A stretch of DNA of 64,000 nucleotides from AC-32 sp963704005 (GTDB lineage: Bacteria > Actinomycetota > Thermoleophilia > Gaiellales > Gaiellaceae): the NCBI GenBank assembly GCA_963704005.1, contig CAVPGJ010000002.1, positions 99,830-163,829 on the forward strand, in the 5' to 3' direction. Numbering within the stretch: the first letter of the stretch is position 1; each line of letters starts with the position of its first letter. The notes below the pieces were generated by a model that saw nothing but the letters and a program-made list of their open reading frames with translations, did not search any database and had not been told where the DNA came from. This document shows positions 25,479 to 36,063 of this stretch, one piece after another. Made by a program: the position numbers and the translations under genes.

Positions 25479-28077
25479 TCAACCAGCCTCACCGCTGAGT
25501 CGCGCTTTCAGCTTCGCGAGGCCCGAACCGCGACGGATCCCACGTCGTGCCGTAGTAGTACTCCTCGAGCAGCGGCATGATCGCGCGCTGCCAGATCCGC
25601 TCGAGATCGGGCCCGTTCTCGGGATCAGTCATGAAGTAGGACGGGCCCGATCGCGACCTCGTCGCGCGCGATCTCCTCGTTCAGAAGGTCGAGCAGTCGC
25701 GCCGCCTCGTCGCCGTGACCGTGCTTCTCGAGCCACTTCGCGAGAACGGAGTTGACTGGCGGAGCCGTCGGAATGAACGGGACGAAGTAGAAGCGTCGTC
25801 GCAGCGCCGCGTCGACGAGGGCGATCGAACGGTCGGCCGTGTTCATCGTGCCGATGAGGAAGAGATTCGGCGGAAGACTGAACTGCTCTTCCGGCCAGTA
25901 CTGAAGGCGAACGGCCTTCTGGCGGTACTCGAGCAGGAAGAGCAGCTCACCGAAGATCTTCGGGATGTTGCCCCGGTTGATCTCGTCGACGATCAGGACG
26001 ATAGGGATGGCCGGGATCGGCCGCCGCAGCGGCGGCCATGTCACGAAGCGGACCGTTCGTGCGCTCGTACCGGACACCGTGGGCGCCATCGTCCTCGACC
26101 GGGCGGAAGCCGCCGACGAAGTCCTCGTAGCTGTAGGAGGGATGGAACTGGACGATCCGGAAGTCGCCGCCATCGCGCGTGATCTCCTCGGCGAGCGCCA
26201 AAGCGACGTACGTCTTGCCTGTTCCCGGCGGGCCGTAGAAGACGACCTGACCTTTCTCCACCAGGAGGTCGAGCGCCTCCTGGAGCCACGCTCGTGGGAG
26301 ATGGACGCGATCCTCGATCTCCGCTGTCAACGTGCGGAATGCGGAATCCCGACACAAGCGTCTGGAGGGCTTCGTCTTGCTCCTCCGTCACCTTGAAGTT
26401 CGTCGCGTTCGCGAACTTGATGACCCCGAGGTCCTTGAGAACGGCGTGATCGACGAGCTCGCTGCGTCGGATGACGGTGGGCAGGACGGATTCGATGTGG
26501 AGCACGACTCGGGGTTCGGGCTTCGAGAGCGCTTCCGCCTTGAGAAGGTAGGGATCATCCGCGTCTCCCGGGAGCACGGCAGGCTCGGTCTGCACCGTCG
26601 CTGTCGCGACCACTCCAGCCTCCGGGCCCTGATCGCCAGAGGTAGACACGATCTCCCTTTCTCACCTCGTTCGTGTATTGGCGGACGACCCAGGTGAGCT
26701 CGGACGATTCAGTGAGCGCCTGATCGATGTCGTAGATGCTCGGGTTCGCCTGGAAGAGCCAGACGCCGCCTTCGGATGGCTGCTCTGGCTTCTTCGTCAG
26801 GCCCGCGACCCGCGGCGGCAAGCACGAAGTCGAGCAGCTCGGGAGGGATCGTCGTAGTCCTCGCTCAGCTGTCGGGCCGCCTCGCAGAAAGCTGCGTAGT
26901 CTGCAAGACCGCCGTTACTCGGACTCTTCGTCGGCGTGTAGCTCGTCAGCCGCTGGAGGCCACGATCTGTGATGCTGAGCCATAGGGCCGCGGTCTCTGG
27001 AGCTCCGGAGGTACCGGAGCATCGTGGGATAGGACGTTCCGGCGGAAGGGAGCAGCTTGCGATCGGAGAGCAGCTCCCCAACGGCGGCAGTCGCCTCCTC
27101 CTCGGTCCCGCGCCAGAGCCGAGCCGTCCACTGATTGAAGGCGTCGAGATTCTCGACGAGCCCGTTGGCCGTCTGGCCGACGAATGCCGGCGTGAGTCGG
27201 TAGTAGACGCGCTTGCCCTTGTTGAAGTCGGTGTTGAAGAGCTTGAAGAGCTCCCTGGCCTGCTGTTCGCTCATGCTTCCGGCGAACTCGTCCAGCAGCT
27301 TCCGGGCCTGATCTTCCGTCTCCCGCCGTACCTCGAGGCGTTCGTCTCCGGCCTCCTCGAGCGTCCTGGCGATGAACTCTGCGACGTCGTCGATCGGCCC
27401 GCCGGTTGGGCTGATCGAAGGGGTTGAGGTGCGTGGAGTAGAGGAGACGCTCCATCTGCTTCGTCGTCCAGCCGTCGAGCTCGCTGCATCCGCGGAGGCC
27501 CTCGAGCAAGAGCCGGTTCAGGCTGGTGGTGCGAAGTGTCGAGTCGTCCGCCTTCGGCTCCCCGAGCTCTCGCAGGAAGTGCCGGAGATGCGCCTCTGAG
27601 TTGATTGGAAGCAGGTCGTCTGGGAAGTAGACGGACAGCGTCTTGTTGACGAGTGCCGGCCCCGAGTGAAGGGCCTCGATCTCCTGGATCTCGCTCCACT
27701 CTCCGGCTTCCGCAAGTTCGAGCGCGTCGAGGAACCCCTCGTGGACCGCTTGCCACGCCTCGTCGACGTTGTCGTAGAGCTTCTCGTCGAACCACCACTC
27801 GCCTGTTCCTGCCTGGAAGTAGATGAGGTGCTTCTTCGCATTCCCGCCTCTCATGCTCGAGAGCTCGGTGGTGACGAACTCCATCCAGCGGCAGAAGTTG
27901 TCGGGATGCTCCGCTTGCCCGAGCGCATAGCGGTCGAGCGTCATCGAAGGCCAGCCGTCCTTCGGGAAGAGCTTGAGGAGCTCGGCGCGCTGCTCCTCGG
28001 CCTTCACGAGGCTCGCTTCCCAGGCATCCGGGTCGTACTCGTCGAGCGCTTGCGCGATGATGCTTGCAGTCGATCAC
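25479..28077 (-). CDS. mcrB: McrB-type AAA+ GTPase with N-terminal module and EVE domain (frame-broken)
   Basis: About 865 residues across at least six indels. An N-terminal module of about 350 residues (LKLFPKDGWPSMTLDRYALG, then LVNKTLSVYFPDDLLPINSE) is followed by an EVE domain of about 140 residues (GGVWLFQANPSIYDID, VRKGDRVYLWRSG), which in other proteins reads modified cytosine. The motor has Walker A YGPPGTGKTYVALALAEE, the McrB signature FHPSYSYEDFVGGFRP, Walker B VLIVDEINRGNIPKIFGEL and sensor GTMNTADRSIALVDAALRRR. GTG at 28077 overlaps the hsdM stop (GTGA), then one inserted base breaks the frame. It should drive McrC in restricting DNA with modified bases. Confidence 0.83.
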
Positions 28078-29564
28078 TCGGCTTCTTTCGTCTCGAGACT
28101 CGCCGCGATCTCGGAGAACTCCGCCAGCGCGGCCTCGAGGTCCTCGACGATCTCCTGCGGCGATCACGTCCGGCGGCGGGAGGTTGTCGGCGTCCTCGAG
28201 CGACTCGTCGCGGAGCCAGATGATGTCGAGGTTGACCTTGTCGCGCTGCGAGCAGCTCGTCGTAGGTGAAGCGGCTGGAAGCGCTCGCTCTCCTCGCGCT
28301 CGTGGCGGTCCTCGGGCTTGTAGCACGTCGACGAAGTCGTCGAGGTCGCTCGCGCCGGAGCGGGTTCTTCTTCAGCGTGAAGTGCATGTTCGTCCGCAGG
28401 TCGTAGATCCAGAGCTCCTTCGTCCACGGCGTCTCGCGACGCCGGCTTGCGGTCGAAGAAGAGGACGTTCGCCTTCACGCCCTGCGCGTAGAAGATGCCG
28501 GTCGGCAGGCGCAGCAGCGTGTGCACGTCGCACTCGTGCAGCAGCTTGCGGCGGATCGTCTCGCCGGCGCCGCCCTCGAAGAGGACGTTGTCGGGCACGA
28601 CGATCGCGGCCCGGCCGCCGATGCTTCAGCAGCGTCTTGACGTGCTGGAGGAAGTTGAGCTGCTTGTTCGAGGTCGAGGCCCAGAAGTCGTCGCGCACGA
28701 CGACGAGGTCCTCGCGCTCCGCCTCGCCCTCCTCGTTCACGATCGTCATCGACGACTTCCTGCCCGAACGGCGGATTGGTCGAGCACCATGTCGAAGCGG
28801 TCGCCCGGGTCGGCCTTGAGCGCGTCGTCGACGTCGATCGGGCTCTCGGCGTCCTCGGCGCCGATGCCGTGCAGGAGCAGGTTCATCACGCAGAGGCGCG
28901 CGGTGTTGTCGACGATCTCCCAGCCCTTGAGCGCGTCGAAGCGCAGGTGCTGCTTCTGGTCGGGGTCGAGGTACGGCGTTGTGCTGCGACGATGTACTCG
29001 TGCGCGGCGAGCAGGAAGCCGCCGGTGCCGCAGGCCGGGTCGCAGATCGTCATCGCCGGGCTCGGGCCGCATGCACGTCGACGATCGCCTCGATCAGCGC
29101 GCGCGGCGTGAAGTACTGGCCGGCGCCCGACTTCGTGTCCTGCGGCGTTCTTCTCCAGCAGCCCCTCGTAGGCGTCGCCCTTGACGTCGGCGTCGAGCGT
29201 CATCCACTGTCTCGCGGTCGATCAGGTCGACGATCAGCCGGCGCAGCTTCGCCGGGTCCTGGATCCGGTTCTGCGCCTTGCGGAAGATGACGCCGAGCAT
29301 CCCCGGCTGCTTGCCGAGCTCTTCGAGCACGTGCCGGTAGTGCACCTCGAGCTCGTCGCCGTCGCGCGCGAGCAGGCTCGGCCAGTCGAGCCCTTCGGGG
29401 ACGACGGCCGGCTGGTTGAACGGCGGCTTCGTCTGCTCGTCCGCCATCTTGAGGAACAGCAGGTAGGTGAGCTGCTCGACGTAGTCGCCGTACGAGAGCC
29501 CGTCGTCGCGCAGGACGTTGCAGTAGTTCCAGAGCTTCTGGACGAGGCCGTTATCGCCGGTCAT
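28074..29564 (-). CDS. hsdM: Type I restriction-modification DNA methyltransferase (frame-broken)
   Basis: N6-adenine methyltransferase subunit. The N-terminal helical domain (LVQKLWNYCNVLRDDGLSYGDYVEQLTYLLF) is typical, then GAGQYFTPRALI, SAM-binding motif I DPACGTGGFL (near 29030) and catalytic motif IV, NPPF, recovered at about 28770 after removing one extra base. Further blocks are FYAQGVKANVLFFDR and the C-terminal DLRTNMHFTLKKNPL. At least eight indels occur in 1.5 kb, yet the length is an exact multiple of three. ATG overlaps the PIN gene stop by one base, and the TGA overlaps the mcrB start. Confidence 0.88.
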
Positions 29565-29964
29565 CAGGGAAAGATTCTCACGATTCGATTGACGTAGACG
29601 GAGTAGACAAATGGGCCCGGGGCGGCACACGCGGCGAAGATCCGCTCACAGTTCCGTTCAAGCCGCTGCGCCTGCTCGGCCGCACGGAGGTTTCCCCCGA
29701 CGAGAGCGAACACCCTCACGCGATGGCGGCGAACCGCCGCGATCTCCCGAGGCCTGTAGCGCAGTCTTCGATCCGCCGTCAGAACGACAAGCTCCTCACG
29801 CCCACATAGCTCGAGCCACTCGACGTCGGACACGTCCTCGTCGCGAGAGCCGTAGACCTCGTGGTGCGTGCGAAGGCACCACCCGCCGCACGAAGGGCTT
29901 CCGGGACGAAATGCCGACCGAGGTTGCGATCGACGAAGAACTCAGGCGGCGGCAGGGAGTGCAA
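29564..29964 (-). CDS. VapC45-type PIN-like toxin inside the hsd operon (one -1 indel)
   Basis: About 133 residues. Starts PEFFVDRNLGRHFVPEALRA with the first PIN Asp, continues after one missing base near 29885 with THHEVYGSRDEDVSDVEWL, then VVLTADRRLRYRPREI and ALVGGNLRAAEQAQRL. This is the PIN-like fold of the VapC45 group, which pairs with DUF433 antitoxins, as the gene immediately upstream is. TTG at 29964 lies within the antitoxin's last codons; the TGA overlaps the hsdM ATG. As a probable RNase it may police loss of the restriction system; that role is inference. Confidence 0.75.
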
Positions 29965-30619
29965 CGCGCAGGATGTCCTCGACGTCCTCTGTTGGTACGC
30001 CGAAGTCCTCCGCTACCTCGGCAAGGGGATCGCCGGCTCGCCAGCGGTCGAGCACGTTCTCGACGCGCGCCGCGCCATGGATGAAGATCGGCTGGCCGAA
30101 CGACCGCTCGGGGTCGAGGACGACGATGGGGCGCGGCGTCGCCGGTGAGACGAGCCTGGCTGCCCAGCCGTCGGACGCATATTCGATCCGCCTCAGGTAC
30201 TCCTCGACGACGGGCGCGAAGACGCGCTGGCGCGAGACAACCTCGGTGAGGCCCGCTAGCTCGACATCGCCGGTCTCGTCGGCGTAGTCGTAGAGAATCA
30301 CCGCCCCGTCGCTGTAGAGCCGCTTCGAGGCAAGCGCATACTCGATCCCGATCTCCTCCTCGAGGGTCGCGACGGCAGCCCGAATGTGCTGGAGACTCAC
30401 ACCCGCGTGGCGGAAGGCCGCGAGCACCATGCCCTCGGCTACGCCTACGAACGGGATCGACGGGTAGCCCCGCTCTGCCTTGGCACTTGCGACGATCGGC
30501 TCGCCGACGACGGCCGGCCGCCCAGGTGGCCGGCGGACGTAGCCCTTCGCCCAGGTGGTGAACGTCGATGTCGGCACGCCGAGGAACCGCGCCGCCTCGG
30601 CGACGGTGTACAGCGGCAC
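29942..30619 (-). CDS. DUF433 antitoxin with MerR-like N-terminus (VapB45 type)
   Basis: 225 residues. The N-terminal helix-turn-helix (YTVAEAARFLGVPTSTFTTW) resembles MerR-type readers. The C-terminal DUF433 unit (GAARVENVLDRWRAGDPLAEVAEDFGVPTEDVEDIL) is the part that binds the PIN partner in VapBC45 systems. It has natural codon use and no indel. A perfect AGGAGG at 30655-30660 sits 5 bases before an in-frame GTC codon (30649), so the true start may be there with a base error, rather than GTG 30619. A 95-bp gap separates it from hsdS, room for its own promoter. Confidence 0.82.
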   Translation of the reverse strand: MPLYTVAEAARFLGVPTSTFTTWAKGYVRRPPGRPAVVGEPIVASAKAERGYPSIPFVGVAEGMVLAAFRHAGVSLQHIRAAVATLEEEIGIEYALASKRLYSDGAVILYDYADETGDVELAGLTEVVSRQRVFAPVVEEYLRRIEYASDGWAARLVSPATPRPIVVLDPERSFGQPIFIHGAARVENVLDRWRAGDPLAEVAEDFGVPTEDVEDILRVALPAAA

Positions 30620-30714
30620 ATCGAAGCGGTTGTCGTGCTCAGCCTTGACGGCGTCCTCCTTTCGCCTTCCTGATCGTACTTCCCGCCTCAGCCGACGAAA
30701 ACCGGTCCTATGGG

Positions 30715-32025
30715 TCAGCGGCCGGACGCGACGCGTCTACGGCGACGCTGCGTCGGAGCCGCGGCGCGCTCGACGGCGATCTGTTCGAGCAGTACGCTCG
30801 CCGGCTCGTCACTCGGATCGTGCGGGGCCAGCTCGCCGCGGAACGCTGCCGAGAGAATCCCGCGGCGGAGCGATTCCGTCCTGCGAAGGTTCGCAACGAC
30901 GCGATCGTGCAACGCATCGACCAGTGAGAACTGCCGCTCGACACCTTGGGCGATCGCCTCCTGCTCCTCAATAGAGCACAATGGGATGGGCCATTCAGCC
31001 AGTCGAGACGATCCGAGGTGGTGGATGCCGACCCCGGGCGAGGCCTTTGCGAACTGACCCAGCAGAGCAGCGCGCAGGAACACAAGCCTGAGGTACTCCG
31101 GCGCCGGCCCATGAGATCGCACTCTGATCAACGTGTTCTGGAAGCAACAGCCGCGGAGTTCCCCCCCCCAAATCACGGGCTTTCCAACCTCGCTTGCGCT
31201 TCCGGAGGCCTCTGCCAGTAAGACATCCCCAGGCTTGAGCTCGTAGACAACCGCTTCTTTCTCAGAGAAGTTCATCTCCTTCACGTCATCGAGCTTCAGC
31301 CCGTTCCAGGTGACGTTCGCGGCGCGGAGGTACAGCCTCATGCTTGGGCCCGAGTGGTTCTTCGGCGACCGTTGGCGGCCAAGTCGAACCTCGGCAAGCT
31401 GCTTGAGGGGAGCATGGTCTTCGATCGACGAGAAGACCGAGTTCAAGATCAAGACCTTCATCCGAATTGCGCGCTCGCTCGCCGTCGAAAGAAGCGACCG
31501 TACGGCGTCGAGGCGCGAGAGGTGCTCCTCGATCGCCGCCACGATCCGCCGTTGCTCGGCGAGCGGCGGGAGAGGAACCGGAAGCCGACGCAGGTCCTCC
31601 TGCGGAAGGTGCGCGATCGTGCTCCCGGTGACATGGCGGTCAAACGCATGCGTGTCGGAGTAATGCATCAGGAGGTAAAGCAGGTATTGCGGCACTACGC
31701 CACCGCGCGGACGGACACGATGCAGCGCCTTCTGATATGCGCACTCCGACACCGGTGCCCGCCAGATCGCTGAGCGACCGACCTCGCCGCCCTCGCACAC
31801 AAGAAGATCCCCATCGCGGAGGCGGAATTTCTCGAACTCTTCGTCAGTAAAGTTCATGGTGAGCAGATCGTCGACGTCGATGCGCGCCCACTGGACATTC
31901 TTGTTTCGAAGGTAGGGCCGCCCGCCGTTACCGCTTCGCGCTTTGGCCGAGAGCATCTTCCCGAGCCGTGTCTCGGCGATCCCTCCGAGTGTCGTCCACG
32001 CCCAGCCGCGCGGTAGATCCCTCAC
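30715..32025 (-). CDS. hsdS: Type I restriction-modification specificity subunit
   Basis: 436 residues with no indels. Two target-recognition domains are separated by conserved helices: TRD1 runs from DLPRGWAWTTLGGIAETRLG to PQEDLRRLPVPLPPLAEQRRIVAAIEEHLSRLDAV; TRD2 runs from PLKQLAEVRLGRQRS to SRLAEWPIPLCSIEEQEAIAQGVERQFSLVDAL. The sequence recognised cannot be deduced. The GTG start overlaps the hsdR stop (GTGA). Only one hsdS exists here, with no recombinase or alternative TRD cassettes nearby. Confidence 0.93.
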   Translation of the reverse strand: MRDLPRGWAWTTLGGIAETRLGKMLSAKARSGNGGRPYLRNKNVQWARIDVDDLLTMNFTDEEFEKFRLRDGDLLVCEGGEVGRSAIWRAPVSECAYQKALHRVRPRGGVVPQYLLYLLMHYSDTHAFDRHVTGSTIAHLPQEDLRRLPVPLPPLAEQRRIVAAIEEHLSRLDAVRSLLSTASERAIRMKVLILNSVFSSIEDHAPLKQLAEVRLGRQRSPKNHSGPSMRLYLRAANVTWNGLKLDDVKEMNFSEKEAVVYELKPGDVLLAEASGSASEVGKPVIWGGELRGCCFQNTLIRVRSHGPAPEYLRLVFLRAALLGQFAKASPGVGIHHLGSSRLAEWPIPLCSIEEQEAIAQGVERQFSLVDALHDRVVANLRRTESLRRGILSAAFRGELAPHDPSDEPASVLLEQIAVERAAAPTQRRRRRVASGR

Positions 32026-34818
32026 GCCGCGAGCTCCTGCGTCAGCTCGTCGAGCAGCGGATCGAGCTCTTCGCCGAATAGCTCGTACGCTCTTACCGAG
32101 GCCACCGCGCTCGGCGAAGGGTGCGTACGCGAAGTCGTCTCGCGTGACGCCGAGAGACGACGCGATCGTGTCGCGGATCCGCTCGAGCCACGCGAGCTGC
32201 TCCGGCGTGAACCTCCGTCCCCGCGTTCTCCTGCTGTAGCGAGCCAGCGCCTCGTAGCGCTCGCGCACGACCTCCGGGAACGGGACGAGCTCGTCCTCCT
32301 GCTCGAGCGCGAAGCGGACGAGCTGGACGAGGTCGGTCAGGATCCGATGCCCGGAGCCGTAGACCTTCGACTGGTCGAGCGTCTCGTACGCCTGCCAGAG
32401 CGTCTCCGGCGTCCACCCGTACGGCGGGCGCTTGATCGCCTTCGCGAGCTCGTCGATCTGATGGAACGTCAGGCGCTGCGACTGTGGCCGGCTGTAAAGG
32501 ACCTGCGAGCGCAGTGATCTCGTCGCGGTTGTCCTCGATGAACTTCCGGAACGAGTCGACTGTCGAGCGCGCGCGGTCGGTTGCGTCGGCCGAGAAGCCG
32601 GCGCCGACGAGCACGTCGGCGCTGAACTCGTCGATCAGCTGCTCGTACGGAGCGGCGCACGTCGAGGATCCGCTTGCGCAGCTCGGGGTTGTGCGGCAAG
32701 CGGTGCGACCGCTTCGTCGAGCAGCTTCTTCCGTGCCGCCGCGAGCTGCTCCTCGCTCGCATCCTCGCCCGCGACCTCGGCCGGCTCATCCGGGTCGACC
32801 GCCTCCACCAGCCCGTGAGCGATCTCGCTGATGCTCAGTGCCCGGCGAGCGCCTTCGAGCTCGTCGCGGTCGTCCTCGTCAGCCGCCGGTCGAGCCGGGC
32901 GAGCCGGCCGGCGATCGTCGAGAGCACCTCGGGGTCGCGGTTGCCGTACGAGATCCGCTTGAAGAGCTTGTCGAGCGGGACCGTCGGCTTGCGGTCGAGC
33001 GGCACCGTCTCGGAGAGGTCGCTCTCGGTGACGCCGACGGCGTCGACGATCACGAAGCGGTCCTTCGCCGTCGCGTCGGGCGTCACGCCCTGGAGGTCGT
33101 TCGGATCGATCACGCGGACGCCGCGGCCCTTCATCTGCTCGAAGTAGGTGCGGCTCTTGACCGCGCGCATGAAGAAGACGCACTCGAGCGGCTTGACGTC
33201 GGTGCCGGTGGCGATCATGTCGACGGTCACGGCGATCCGCGGGTAGTACGAGTTGCGGAACGAGCGCGAGCAGCTCGTCCGGCCTTGCGCGCCGTCGACT
33301 TGTAGGTGATCTTCGCCGCGAACTCGTCGCCCTTGCCGAACTCCTCGCGGACGATGCGGAGGATGTCGTCGGCGTGCGAGTCGTCCTTGGCGAAGATCAG
33401 CGTCTTCGGGCACATCGGTGCGGCCGGGGAAGATCTCGGTGAAGAGCCGCTTGCGGAAGGTCTCGATCACGGTGCGGATCTGATCCTCGGCCACGACCGC
33501 GCGGTCGAGCGCCTCCGCGCCGTAGCTCACCTCGTCGTCGAGCTTCTCCCAGCGCACCTCGCGCGTCTGCGCGGTCGCGGAAGCCGGTGACGAGGCCCGC
33601 GTCGACCGTTGCTGCCGTGCTCGCGTGATCTCGGTCGCGGATCCGGTAGACGTCGAAGTCGACGTTGACCTGGTCGGCGACCGCCTCGCTCGTGGCCGTA
33701 CTCCATCACGAGGTTCTGGTTGAAGAAGCCGAGCGCCTGCTTGTTCGGCGTCGCGGTGAGGCCGATCGTGAAGGCGTCGAAGTAGTCGAGCACCTGGCGC
33801 CAGAGCCCGAAGATCGAGCGGTGGCACTCGTCGACGATGATCGACGTCGAAGGTCTCGGGCGGCACCTTCGGGTTGTAGGCGACCGAGACGGGCTCGTCG
33901 GGGAGCGCCTCGTACGCCGACTCCTCGTCGAGCTCCTCGTCGAGCTCGGCCTCGCCCTTGAGCGTCGAGTAGAGCCGCTGGATCGTCGAGATCGTCACGC
34001 GCGCGACGGGGTCGATCGCGTTCGACGACATGTGCTGGACGTTGTAGAGCTCGGTGAACTTGCGGCCGTCGTTCGGGACGGTGAACGTCTGGAACTCGTT
34101 GAGCGTCTGGCGGCCGAGGTTGGCGCGGTCGACGAGGAAGAGGATCCGCTTCGCGCCTCCGTAGCGGACGAGCCGGTAGGCGACGTTCGCGGCGGTGTAC
34201 GTCTTGCCCGAGCCGGTCGCCATCTGGATCAGGGCGCGCGGGCGGCCCTCGGCGAGCGATTCCTCGAGGTTCCGGATCGCTCGTCCTGCGCCGGCCAGAG
34301 GCCGTCGGTGTCGAGCTCGGGGAGGTGCTGAAGTCGGTGGCGGAGCGTGCCGCGGTTCTCGTAGTAGTCGTCGAGCCAGCCCGCGAGCGTCTCGGGCCGG
34401 TGAACGGCGAAGACGTCACGGGTGCGCGCGTCGGGGTCGAGCCCGTTCTTGAACCGCGTCTCGCGGCCGGTCGACATGTAGGTGAACGGCAGCGGCTCGA
34501 TCGGCACCTCGAGGTCGTCGGGCATGCCCTCGGCGTAGTCGTCCCGCTGCGGCTCGACGTTGCGCGAGGATCGTCCCGGCCGGCTTGGCCTCGAGCACGC
34601 CGACGGGCCTTTCCGTCGACGAAGAGGAGGTAGTCCGCGCGGCCGTGCGCCCGGCTCGAGGATGAACTCGCGCACCGCGACGCCCTGTGCCCGCGGCGAG
34701 GTTGACCTTGTCCGAGTCCTGGACGGTCCAGCCAGCGAGCCTCGAGCATCTCGTCGATCTCGATCCGCGCCCGCGCTTCCGGCGTGAGGTACGCCACGTC
34801 CTCGGCCAACTGGCTCAT
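32022..34818 (-). CDS. hsdR: Type I restriction endonuclease motor subunit (frame-broken)
   Basis: About 930 residues. The N-terminal PD-(D/E)XK nuclease is seen as ADYLLFVDGKA with, after removing one base, VLEAKPAG. The translocase has Walker A MATGSGKT (34200-34223), the segment KRILFLVDRANLGRQT, DECH (about 33820) after one inserted base, and GLTATPNKQALGFFNQN. Later blocks are CPKTLIFAKDDSHADDI and TGTDVKPLECVFFMRAVKSRTYFEQMKGRGVR. The C-terminus RRFTPEQLAWLERIRDTIASSLG ends just before hsdS. At least eight indels are inferred. First gene of the island operon, divergent from the NucS-like gene across 96 bp. Confidence 0.9.
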
Positions 34819-34914
34819 TGTCACCTGTCAGCTTGGGAAGGGGAAGGGTTCGCGCTTGCCACGTGCGCTTAGGCTGCGAAGCGCAGGCAGCCACCGCGGC
34901 CGTAGGATCTCGTC

Positions 34915-36058
34915 GTGCCGCTCGAGATGCACCTCTGGCGGATTGACGGGGACCGGACGGTCGCGGTGATCGCCAGCGGCATCGGCGAGGAGGAACGGCT
35001 CGAATCGATCATCGTCCACGAGGTCGAGATTCTCGGGCTCGGCTCGCTGATGCTGGTGGGCCGACAGGTGATCACGGATCACGGATCCCGGATCGACCTG
35101 CTGGCGCTCGACGAGGACGGCACCCTCTACGTCATCGAGCTCAAGCGGAGCCGCACGCCGCGCGAAGTCGTCGCCCAGGCCCTCGACTACGGCTCATGGG
35201 TGCGTCGCCTGAGCGCTGAGCGCCTCGCCCACATCTTCGAGACGCGGTCCAGTTCGCCCGCGATCGGACGCTCAACGCCGCCTTCGTCGAGCACTTCGAC
35301 GGTCCGCTCCCCGAGATCATCAACGAAAACCACCGACTCGTGATCGTCGCCTCCGAACTCGACCCGAGTACGCAACGCATCGTCGAGTACCTGCTCGAGG
35401 ACTACGGCGTTCCGGTCAACGTCGTCTTCTTCCACTACTTTCGCGACGGCGAAGCCGAGTATCTCAGGACGGAGCTGGTTGCGGGATCCGGCCGTCGCGG
35501 AGGAGCGAACGCGCGCCTCCGAGACGAAGCGCACGCCGGGTGAGTGGAATGGCCGGGACTACTACGTCAAGTACGGCGACGAAGCTCGTCGCTCGTGGGA
35601 CGACGCCCGCGAGTACGGCTATGTGTCCGCGGGCGGCGGCGGCAGGTGGAGCAACCCACTCTTCCGGCTTCAACCAGGCGCGCGCGTTTTTGTTCACATC
35701 CCGCACCACGGATACGTCGCGGTCGGCCGGGTGCTTGCAGGGCCAGTGCTGATCGGCGAGTTCATCGTTACCGTCGACGGGCAGGAGCGCTCGCTGCTCG
35801 ACGTTCCGCTGCGAAAGCGAGAACGTGAAGCAGGACGCCGACGATCCTGAGCGGGCGGAGTATGTCGTGCGGGTCGAATGGGAGCGCGCCGTTCCCGCCG
35901 ACGAGGCGTACTGGGAGCCCGGCTTCTTCTCACGCCGCGGCACAACGGCGATCGAACTTCGCGACCCGGAGACGTCGCGGAAGGTCTGCGAGCGCTTCAA
36001 CATCGAAGCCGACGTCGCCGAGTCGGCAGTTGCCGCTTCTGCGGATCCGTTCGGCTAG
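34915..36058 (+). CDS. NucS/DUF91-type nuclease with C-terminal binding domain (frame-broken)
   Basis: About 380 residues over one or more indels. N-terminal PD-(D/E)XK nuclease: VGRQVITDHGSRIDLLALDEDGTLYVIELKRSRTPREVVAQALDY gives the D..ExK active site. The frame shifts near 35245 and near 35480, continuing with QRIVEYLLEDYGVPVNVVFFHY, then RRSWDDAREYGYVSAGGG and GARVFVHIPHHGYVAVGRV, a PUA/EVE-like beta fold (inference), and ends with PADEAYWEPGFFSRRGT. NucS-type enzymes cut mismatched or branched DNA; with this tail it may be a modification-sensing nuclease. GTG start at 34915, divergent from hsdR. Confidence 0.75.
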
Positions 36059-36063
36059 CGAGA

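Noticed and set aside
30715..32025. Phase-variable hsdS
   Set aside because: One hsdS only, with no inverted partial copies and no recombinase.
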